A DNA stretch of 5,076 bases from Gemmatimonadaceae bacterium (GTDB lineage: Bacteria; Gemmatimonadota; Gemmatimonadetes; Gemmatimonadales; Gemmatimonadaceae). Below, piece after piece: positions 1-4,444 of the stretch; the stretch's first letter is position 1, and every line of letters starts with the position of its first letter. The stretch is taken from NCBI GenBank assembly GCA_014378185.1, contig JACMOE010000177.1, positions 1 to 5,076 on the forward strand, given 5' to 3'. Under the pieces are notes generated by a model. It saw only the letters and a program-made list of their open reading frames with translations, was not told the origin of the DNA and did no database searches. The position numbers were made by a program, and so were the translations under genes.

Positions 1-170
1 ACGCCCACCTTGCGTGCGCGACGTCCCGACAAGGTGGCGCGCGCGTCGTCCGGCGAACGCTCGCGCGGACCGCCAGCGAAGATCACCCCCAGATAGGTGG
101 CGCCGGCGGCGTCGGCGAACTCGGCGTCCACGGCGCGCGTGAGGCCGCAGATTTTCACCTCAGCTGGCAC
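1..170 (-). CDS. trpF: Phosphoribosylanthranilate isomerase, N-terminal part (cut by window edge)
   Basis: TrpF performs the Amadori rearrangement of N-(5'-phosphoribosyl)anthranilate to CdRP, the cytosolic step between TrpD and TrpC. About 56 codons are visible, reading MPAEVKICGLTRAVDAEF and onward through GATYLGVIFAGGPRERSP to RKVG at the window edge. The VKICGLTR strand is the family's N-terminal signature, with Cys8 expected to be the catalytic general base, and G-x-x-F-A-x-x-S/P-R-x-x-S/P follows as usual. The rest of the roughly 200-residue barrel lies beyond position 1. I chose the GTG at 170-168 because a perfect AGGAGG lies 4 nt upstream. A second in-frame GTG at 158-156 is possible but poorly placed for that site. 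The gene overlaps the trpC stop by 11 nt, so it is probably cotranscribed and translationally coupled with trpC. Family assignment is very secure; the start is fairly secure. Confidence 0.93.
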   Translation of the reverse strand, partial: MPAEVKICGLTRAVDAEFADAAGATYLGVIFAGGPRERSPDDARATLSGRRARKVG

Positions 171-981
171 GCGGCCTCCTTGGCACGGCGGCAATCGCCC
201 GCGTCGCTGCAACGGGCTCGGCCGCGGCCGAGAGGCTCGACCCTACGAGCACCGCGTCTGCCCCGACGTCCGCATAGCGCTCGACGTCTGCCGGGGTATT
301 CACGCCGCTCTCCGCGATGGCGATGATCGCGGCGGGTATCAGCGGGATGAGCCGGTCCGACGTCGCCGGATCGATGAGCAGCGTCTCCAGGTCCCGGTTG
401 TTCACCCCCACCATGTCGGCGCCCTCGCTCAGGGCCAGCTCCAGCTCCGCTTCGTCGCGCACCTCCACCAGCAGTTCCAGGCCCAGGGACCTGCCAGTCT
501 CCATCAGGTCGCGCAGCCGTTCCGGCGACACGGCGCGCACGATGAGCAGGGCGGCCGAGGCGCCGAGCGCGCGGGCTTCGAGCAGCTGGATGGGAGCGAC
601 GTGAAAGTCCTTCTTGAGCACCGGCAGGGCGACGGCGTGGCGCACGGCGATGAGGTCATCGGTGGAGCCGCCAAAGTAGGCGGGCTCGGTGAGGATGCTC
701 ACACCCGCCGCTCCTCCCCGCGCGTAGCGCTCGGCCTGCTCCACGGCGTTCAGCCCTTCCGCGATGGCGCCCTTGGAGGGTGAGCGGCGCTTGACCTCTG
801 CGAGCAAGGCAACCGTTGGACGGCGGAGCGCTTCACGCAGTGAGGGTGTCGTCGTGGCAGAATCGCACGCGCGCTCGAGCGCGCTTCGGCGTGATTCCAT
901 GTCATGCGCACGGCGGCTTGCCTCGGACACGATGGTGCCGAGCGTTCCCGCGGGGTGGGTCCAGGGAGAAAATGCTTGCAC
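160..981 (-). CDS. trpC: Indole-3-glycerol phosphate synthase
   Basis: TrpC closes CdRP to indole-3-glycerol phosphate with loss of CO2 and water. The protein is a cytosolic beta/alpha barrel. With the GTG start it has 273 residues, normal for stand-alone enzymes. Visible signatures are AEVKRRSPSKG (residues 61-71, catalytic Glu62 and Lys64), LTEPAYFGGS (97-106), VLKKDF (121-126, general-acid Lys124), LLVEV (Glu173), GVNNRDL (192-198), AESGV (223-227, Glu224) and the phosphate loop LVGSSL (245-250). The last is often LVGES or LVGEA, so Ser replaces the usual Glu. The open frame continues upstream to an ATG at 1077, but the added 32 residues are low-complexity and lie opposite the lexA start. 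GTG 981 leaves a family-like N-terminus (GTLGTIVSEASRR). No Shine-Dalgarno precedes it, so the mRNA may be almost leaderless. The gene is divergent from lexA and overlaps trpF by 11 nt. Function is certain; the start is moderately sure. Confidence 0.95.
   Translation of the reverse strand: MQAFSPWTHPAGTLGTIVSEASRRAHDMESRRSALERACDSATTTPSLREALRRPTVALLAEVKRRSPSKGAIAEGLNAVEQAERYARGGAAGVSILTEPAYFGGSTDDLIAVRHAVALPVLKKDFHVAPIQLLEARALGASAALLIVRAVSPERLRDLMETGRSLGLELLVEVRDEAELELALSEGADMVGVNNRDLETLLIDPATSDRLIPLIPAAIIAIAESGVNTPADVERYADVGADAVLVGSSLSAAAEPVAATRAIAAVPRRPRAS
175..180 (-). promoter_or_regulatory. Shine-Dalgarno sequence of trpF inside trpC
   Basis: On the minus strand this is a perfect AGGAGG, 4 nt before the trpF GTG. 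It is embedded in two arginine codons near the trpC 3' end (Val-Pro-Arg-Arg-Pro-Arg-Ala-Ser-stop). It decides the trpF start at 170 and supports coupled translation. The spacing is slightly short. Confidence 0.75.
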
Positions 982-1004
982 TTCGGGGCTTATTCGGTTA
1001 AGCT
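976..1004 (+). promoter_or_regulatory. Candidate lexA promoter
   Basis: TTGCAC at 976-981 and TAAGCT at 999-1004 are separated by 17 bp, resembling a sigma-70 promoter (three matches in each hexamer, including T1, A2 and T6 of the -10 box). Initiation would fall near 1011, giving a leader of about 65 nt before lexA. The -35 box overlaps the trpC GTG. The first 16-bp repeat fills the spacer. This is inference from a weak consensus match, strengthened by the arrangement of the repeats. Confidence 0.35.
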
Positions 1005-1021
1005 TTTCGGGGGTTGTTCGG
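982..1021. promoter_or_regulatory. Paired direct-repeat operator, probable LexA site
   Basis: Two 16-bp sequences, TTCGGGGCTTATTCGG (982-997) and TTCGGGGGTTGTTCGG (1006-1021), match at 14 of 16 positions and start 24 bp apart. Each consists of TTCGG, six bases, TTCGG, an 11-bp period equal to about one helical turn. lexA genes usually carry their own operator, and some lineages (Alphaproteobacteria, GTTC-N7-GTTC) use direct repeats with the same 11-bp period. The site lies between the divergent lexA and trpC starts, covering the lexA promoter spacer and expected start point, and ends next to the trpC start codon. LexA binding is inferred from position and architecture; another regulator is possible. 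Confidence 0.5.
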
Positions 1022-1049
1022 GCAGCACCGCTGCCGCCTGTCCGGGCGG
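1021..1049 (+). other. Two overlapping hairpins in the lexA leader
   Basis: GGCAGC-ACC-GCTGCC (1021-1035) is a perfect 6-bp stem with a 3-nt loop. CCGCC-TGTCCG-GGCGG (1034-1049) is a perfect 5-bp stem with a 6-nt loop. They share CC at 1034-1035, so both cannot form fully at once. No T-run follows, so neither is a Rho-independent terminator. They lie between the candidate operator and the lexA ribosome binding site, within the predicted leader. A role in translation or mRNA stability is speculative; in such GC-rich sequence short stems also arise by chance. Confidence 0.35.
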
Positions 1050-1065
1050 TCGTGTCATTCCTCGT

Positions 1066-1070
1066 AGGAG
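1066..1070 (+). promoter_or_regulatory. Shine-Dalgarno sequence of lexA
   Basis: AGGAG lies 5 nt before the ATG at 1076. It fixes the lexA start there, although the same frame is open for about 100 further codons upstream, where it runs antisense to trpC. Confidence 0.8.
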
Positions 1071-1075
1071 CAGCC

Positions 1076-1684
1076 ATGCCGCTGACGAAGCGCCAACGCG
1101 AGATTCTAAACTACCTGACGCTCTACTCGGAGCAAAACGGCTATGCGCCGAGTTTCGAGGAGATTGCGGAGAATTTCAGCTACAGTTCGCTCGCCACTGT
1201 TCATGAGCACCTGAGCAACCTCGAGCGCAAGGGATTCATCAAGCGTTCGTACAATGAGAGCCGGGCCATCGAGATCCTGCCCAGCGACATCATGCCCAAG
1301 GCCATCGAGCTGCCATTGCTCGGCGCCGTGGCGGCGGGTGTCCCCATCGAGGCCATCGCGCATCAGGAGACCATCGCGGTGCCGGATTCGTTCGTTCAGC
1401 GCGGCGGCAATCATTACGTGCTTCGCGTCCGCGGCAACTCGATGATCGAGGAGCAGATCCGCGACGGCGATTTCGTGGTGGTGAATGAGCGCCAGCGCGC
1501 GGACAACGGGGAAATGGTCATCGCGATGCTGCACGGCAACTCGGCCACGGTCAAGAAGTTCTATCGCGAAAAGGACGGGCGCATCCGGCTCCAGCCTGCG
1601 AATGAGGAGATGGCGCCGATGTATGTGCACGAGAACGACATCACCATCCAGGGCATCGTGGTTGGGGTGATGCGGCGGTATTAG
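1076..1684 (+). CDS. lexA: LexA SOS-response repressor and self-cleaving protease
   Basis: LexA represses DNA-damage genes and inactivates itself when stimulated by RecA filaments. The protein has 202 residues, the typical length. Residues 1-65 form the winged helix-turn-helix domain, with SFEEIAENF (26-34) followed by the recognition helix SLATVHEHLSNLERKG (38-53). This resembles the TVHxHL type of Gram-positive LexA more than the proteobacterial types. The cleavage bond is Ala87-Gly88 in LLGAVAAGVP. The S24 peptidase dyad is Ser122 in RVRGNSM and Lys160 in ATVKKF, with the usual spacing of 38. The C-terminus DITIQGIVVGVMRRY is the family dimerisation strand. All parts needed for repression and autocleavage are present. 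The gene is divergent from trpC and convergent with trpD, thus splitting the trp genes. Autoregulation through the repeats at 982-1021 is likely but inferred. Confidence 0.96.
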   Translation: MPLTKRQREILNYLTLYSEQNGYAPSFEEIAENFSYSSLATVHEHLSNLERKGFIKRSYNESRAIEILPSDIMPKAIELPLLGAVAAGVPIEAIAHQETIAVPDSFVQRGGNHYVLRVRGNSMIEEQIRDGDFVVVNERQRADNGEMVIAMLHGNSATVKKFYREKDGRIRLQPANEEMAPMYVHENDITIQGIVVGVMRRY

Positions 1685-1710
1685 TTGTACGGCGTTTGGG
1701 GTTTGAAGGG

Positions 1711-1904
1711 CGTTGAGCGTTGTTTACGCGGATCCACGCGAATCGCATGGCGAGGCGGCATACTTGCTGTTCTGGCGGGCCAAACAATGGCGCCTTGTCA
1801 TGTGAGTTGATGGGTTGCCGTGAAGTAATCAGCCTCAAGTGGTTTGAATTCGCGTGGATTCGCTGGATTCGCGTGGATTCGCGTTGAATCCGCACAACGC
1901 CTTC
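1711..1904. repeat. Long imperfect inverted repeat in the lexA-trpD spacer
   Basis: The core arms are ACGCGGATCCACGCGAATC (1726-1744) and GATTCGCGTGGATTCGCGT (1866-1884), complementary at 18 of 19 positions; the exception would be a G-U pair in RNA. They are separated by 121 bp. Outside the cores the similarity resumes loosely, with CAACGC-type sequence (opposite strand at 1711-1722, direct at 1895-1904). The element occupies most of the gene-free interval 1685-1926 between two convergent genes. It could be a dispersed intergenic or miniature element, or could form a stem at the 3' ends of both transcripts. No T-run or transposase is visible, and I find no simple intrinsic terminator in this spacer. 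Confidence 0.6.
1848..1886. repeat. Tandem 10-bp repeat, ATTCGCGTGG type
   Basis: Four imperfect copies run ATTCGCGTGG, ATTCGCTGG (one base shorter), ATTCGCGTGG and ATTCGCGTTG, followed by a degenerate AATCCGC. A reverse-complement copy, CCACGCGAAT, occurs at 1734-1743. The right arm of the large inverted repeat lies inside this array. The array is noncoding as far as I can tell: reading frames through it give only low-complexity peptide. Confidence 0.7.
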
Positions 1905-1929
1905 AGCAACGCCTTCGGCAACGCCTTCA
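1894..1929. repeat. Tandem 12-bp repeat ending on the trpD stop codon
   Basis: Three contiguous copies of RCAACGCCTTCR occur: ACAACGCCTTCA (1894-1905), GCAACGCCTTCG (1906-1917) and GCAACGCCTTCA (1918-1929). On the minus strand the unit reads TGAAGGCGTTGC, and the T-G-A of the copy nearest the gene is the trpD stop codon. Tandem copies differ by only one or two bases, which points to recent slippage-type expansion. Confidence 0.75.
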
Positions 1930-2982
1930 CGTCGCGCCCAACAATCCACCTTGCGTAGCCCGCAAGCGCTCCAACGCCCGCAGCCCCGCCCCATCAACGA
2001 GTCCCGCACGGGCAGCGTCAATTGCGTCGCCGTAGTCCCGCGGCCCGCCGGGCGACACATAGAGCCCCGCCGCCGCATTGAGCACAACCGCAGCCGTGGC
2101 AGTGGCGGGCGCCGAGCCATCGAGCACCGCTATCACCGCCGCGGCATTCTGCGCCGGCGGTCCACCCTCCAGTTCCGCCGCATCGCCAGCGCGGAAGCCG
2201 TAGTGCGCTGGATCGATGGTCCACTCCCGTATCGCACCGTCGCGAATTTCCACCACGTGCGTAATGCCCAAGGGAGAAACCTCGTCCATCCCGGGCTCGC
2301 CATGCACCACCAGCGCGTGCACAGTGTCAAGCGCGCGGAGCGCCCCGGCAATGAGCTGCACGCGCTTCGCATCGGCGACGCCCACCACCTGGCGCCCTGC
2401 CCCGGCGGGATTCGCCAGGGGGCCCACGATGTTCATCACGGTGGGAATCGCCAACTCGCGCCGCACCGGTCCCACGTGCCGCATGGCGGGGTGCATCAGC
2501 GGCGCGAACATGAACACGATCCCCGCCACGCGCAGGGCATGTTCCATGACCTCGACACTCACCTCCACCGGCACGCCGAGTGCCTCCAGCACGTCGGCGC
2601 TGCCGCACTGTGACGTGAATGACCGGTTGCCGTGCTTCGCGACCCGCACCCCGAGACCGGCCACGAGGAGCGCGGCGGCGGTGGAGATGTTGAACGTCCC
2701 GATCGTGCCGCCGCCGGTGCCGCAGGTATCCACCAGGTCGGCCGGGGCATCGGCGTGCAGGCGCACCATCGCACCGCGCAAGGCGTCCGCGGCGCCCGCC
2801 ACCTCGTCCGTCGTCTCGCCCTTGACCCGGAGGCCGACCAGCAGCGCGGCCACCTGCGCCTGCGTCGCCTCACCCTGCATCACGGCACCGAACGCCGCGC
2901 GCGATTCCGCCTCGCTCAGCGATGCGCCCATGGCCAGTTGACGAATGGCGTGCTGGATGGGCGGCGCGGCGCTAGCTGACAC
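1927..2982 (-). CDS. trpD: Anthranilate phosphoribosyltransferase
   Basis: TrpD transfers phosphoribose from PRPP to anthranilate, the second step of tryptophan synthesis, in the cytosol, usually as a dimer. With the GTG at 2982 the protein has 351 residues, normal for the stand-alone enzyme, and begins family-like (IQHAIRQLAMGASLSEAES). The N-terminal helical part contains QGEATQAQVAALLVGLRVKGET (36-57). The PRPP loop is CGTGGG (87-92) followed by TFNIST (96-101) and KHGNR (116-120); the loop is usually GTGGD, so Gly92 replaces a conserved Asp. HPAMRHVGPVRRELAIPTVMNIVGPLANP (164-192) is the anthranilate-binding and hinge region, and MDE (Asp233-Glu234) is the second magnesium motif. The start overlaps the GAF-gene stop by 11 nt, with only a weak GAGA upstream, which suggests coupled translation. 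The stop lies in a 12-bp tandem repeat. Function is nearly certain. Confidence 0.95.
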   Translation of the reverse strand: MSASAAPPIQHAIRQLAMGASLSEAESRAAFGAVMQGEATQAQVAALLVGLRVKGETTDEVAGAADALRGAMVRLHADAPADLVDTCGTGGGTIGTFNISTAAALLVAGLGVRVAKHGNRSFTSQCGSADVLEALGVPVEVSVEVMEHALRVAGIVFMFAPLMHPAMRHVGPVRRELAIPTVMNIVGPLANPAGAGRQVVGVADAKRVQLIAGALRALDTVHALVVHGEPGMDEVSPLGITHVVEIRDGAIREWTIDPAHYGFRAGDAAELEGGPPAQNAAAVIAVLDGSAPATATAAVVLNAAAGLYVSPGGPRDYGDAIDAARAGLVDGAGLRALERLRATQGGLLGAT

Positions 2983-4273
2983 TGAGCGTCTCGAGCATCC
3001 GGTCCGGCAGGCGCGCCTGGGTGGCGACAAGAGAGATCACGAGGCCAAGCAGCCGGACGCGCTCCACGTCCTCTTCCACGAAAATGCCGTGCATGGCGCG
3101 ATTCGCCAGATTCACCACCCCCACCAGCGCGCCGTGGTACACAAGCGGAAAGCTGATGAATGACCCGGTGGTGAAGAACTCGTCGCGAATGAGGGGATGA
3201 TGTTTCGCCTCGGCCACATCCTGCACGAGCAGTGGCGATCGTGTCGCGGCCACCTTGCCCGCCACACCCTCGCCAAACCGGACGCGATACCCCATGGGCA
3301 CATTGGGAGGTATGCCCCTGGCCGCCGCGAGAAACAGCGCGTGCTCGTCCGGCACGTGCAGCAGGAGCGAGCACCGCTGGGCGCCCATGTCGTCCCCCAC
3401 CAGCGTGAGCAGCCCATTCACCATGTGCGCGGGGTCGTCGGTGGCTGCGTCGAGGCTCAGCACGCGATCGATGAGGTAGATGGTGCGCGTCTTCTGGCGC
3501 AGCGTCTCGCTGCGGCGATGCAGTTCGATGTGCGCCATCTCGAGTTGTTCCACGGCCGCACCCACCGTTGCCTCCACGGCATCGGCCCGCTTGGTGGCGC
3601 GACGCGCGTCTTCCGTCCACCGCGCCACCTCGCGCTCGAGTGTGACGAGACGCTCGGGGTCACTTGCATCAACGACGCCGGCGGCCTGGAACAGCCGCTG
3701 CTCGAGGAGACCCAGCTTCCGTTCGTACTCTGCATGCACCCTCTGCGTGACGTCCTCGAGCGTCCGCACCGCCTCTTCACGCGCCTCCCGCTCGGCGAAT
3801 CTCGCGTACGCCAGGTCGAAGAGCGCGGCGGAGGGCGCGAGCCGCTCGGACGAGCGCGTGCCGAAGAACTTGCGCGTCTCGTAGAGCACGATGATGGCCG
3901 ACAGCTGGCCCTCGAACCGGACACCGCGCAAGGAGAGCCACCCCGCTTCCGCCAGCTTCTCAAGGGCGAACACGGGGGCGAATTCATCCGAGTGATCACC
4001 AAAATCCACGAAGCTGCCTGCCGCCGCCACTGCAATGCGTTCGCGCGTGGGCAGGTGATCGAAGGTGGTTTCCAGCCGCGTGCGCGTAACGGTGTCGCCC
4101 GTGGGAGTGAGGCGATCCACGAGCATGCCGTGGCGCGCATCGAAGCGCACCAGGGCAATCTGCGCGAACCGGTCGACTTCCGTGAGCGCGTCGGCAAGCG
4201 CGAGCAACGCGGCGTCGATGTCCGGCGCAACGCTGAGCGCGTGAGCGAGCGTGGCGAGCGTGCGAGGGGGCAT
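2972..4273 (-). CDS. Double-GAF-domain protein with central coiled coil
   Basis: This is a soluble protein of about 433 residues without signal peptide or membrane segment. Residues 1-160 look like a diverged GAF domain (RFAQIALVRFDARHGMLVDRL, then GWLSLRGVRFEGQLSAIIVLYETRKFF at 111-137). Residues 160-262 are rich in Glu, Arg, Ala and Leu in heptad-like order, interrupted near GVVDASDP (199-206), and probably form a coiled coil. Residues 265-425 are a clear GAF domain (RCSLLL 300-305, FGEGVAGKVAATRSPLLVQDV 333-353, GSFISFPLVYHGALVGVVNLANR 370-392). GAF domains bind small ligands or mediate dimerisation. No kinase, cyclase, phosphodiesterase or DNA-binding domain is present, so signalling output, if any, must go through a partner. 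The ATG at 4273 is the most conservative start; ATG 4354 (460 residues) or TTG 4372 (466) would add a Pro/Arg-rich tail. It overlaps trpD by 11 nt, implying coexpression. No specific function can be assigned. Confidence 0.85.
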   Translation of the reverse strand: MPPRTLATLAHALSVAPDIDAALLALADALTEVDRFAQIALVRFDARHGMLVDRLTPTGDTVTRTRLETTFDHLPTRERIAVAAAGSFVDFGDHSDEFAPVFALEKLAEAGWLSLRGVRFEGQLSAIIVLYETRKFFGTRSSERLAPSAALFDLAYARFAEREAREEAVRTLEDVTQRVHAEYERKLGLLEQRLFQAAGVVDASDPERLVTLEREVARWTEDARRATKRADAVEATVGAAVEQLEMAHIELHRRSETLRQKTRTIYLIDRVLSLDAATDDPAHMVNGLLTLVGDDMGAQRCSLLLHVPDEHALFLAAARGIPPNVPMGYRVRFGEGVAGKVAATRSPLLVQDVAEAKHHPLIRDEFFTTGSFISFPLVYHGALVGVVNLANRAMHGIFVEEDVERVRLLGLVISLVATQARLPDRMLETLSVS

Positions 4274-4378
4274 CCGGCGAGGTAGGGAAGCACCGTCCGC
4301 GAGACGCGGCGGAGGGGGAAAGGGTCCGGGACGCGGCCGCGAAGTCAATCGCATCCAGCCGCCCCAGAGCAAGATACG

Positions 4379-4405
4379 CGATCACGCGCGCCGCACGAGT
4401 GATCG
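4379..4405. promoter_or_regulatory. Perfect 7-bp dyad in the GAF-truA divergent spacer
   Basis: CGATCAC (4379-4385) and GTGATCG (4399-4405) are perfect inverted arms with a 13-bp GC-rich spacer, giving half-site centres 20 bp apart. It lies upstream of both truA and the GAF-trpD pair. A dimeric regulator site is plausible. No consensus is recognised, and no intrinsic-terminator T-run follows. Confidence 0.35.
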
Positions 4406-4424
4406 GGCCTGGATTGCTTCACTC
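4397..4424. promoter_or_regulatory. Second dyad, interlocked with the first
   Basis: GAGTGA (4397-4402) and TCACTC (4419-4424) are inverted 6-bp arms with 16 bp between them (centres 22 bp apart). The left arm overlaps the right arm of the 4379-4405 dyad, so the two structures or bound proteins would compete. The dyad precedes the truA start by about 20 bp. Either dyad could be chance. Confidence 0.25.
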
Positions 4425-4444
4425 TCAAGGCACCGCGGATAGTT

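Noticed and set aside
97..783. Long plus-strand open frame opposite trpC/trpF
   Set aside because: It is antisense to conserved trpC and trpF codons, its composition is Arg/His/Gly-rich as expected of a shadow frame in GC-rich DNA, and it has no recognisable domain.
1021..1049. Intrinsic terminator upstream of lexA
   Set aside because: The stems are real but short, and no run of T follows on either strand.
764..1075. Upstream extension of the lexA frame
   Set aside because: The reading is antisense to trpC and lacks any LexA similarity. AGGAG at 1066 and the conserved MPLTKRQREIL start set the true beginning at 1076.
982..1077. Extended trpC start at the minus-strand ATG 1077 (305 residues)
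   Set aside because: The extra 32 residues are low-complexity with no family resemblance, no ribosome binding site precedes this ATG, and it would cover the whole lexA control region and share the CATG of the lexA start.
1641..2120. Minus-strand open frame across the lexA-trpD spacer (with EGVAEGVAEGV and IQRESTRIQRIHAN peptides)
   Set aside because: It overlaps trpD in another frame and merely translates the tandem DNA repeats. There is no start-site support and no domain.
3197..4285. Long plus-strand open frame opposite the GAF gene (362 codons)
   Set aside because: The minus-strand frame has clear GAF motifs and the plus-strand product is His/Arg/Gly-rich without domains, so it is a shadow.
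4352..4372. Possible tryptophan leader peptide or attenuator (Leu-Leu-Trp-Gly-Gly-Trp before the GAF gene)
   Set aside because: The two Trp codons are in frame with the GAF gene with no stop between, and no terminator/antiterminator pair or T-run follows.
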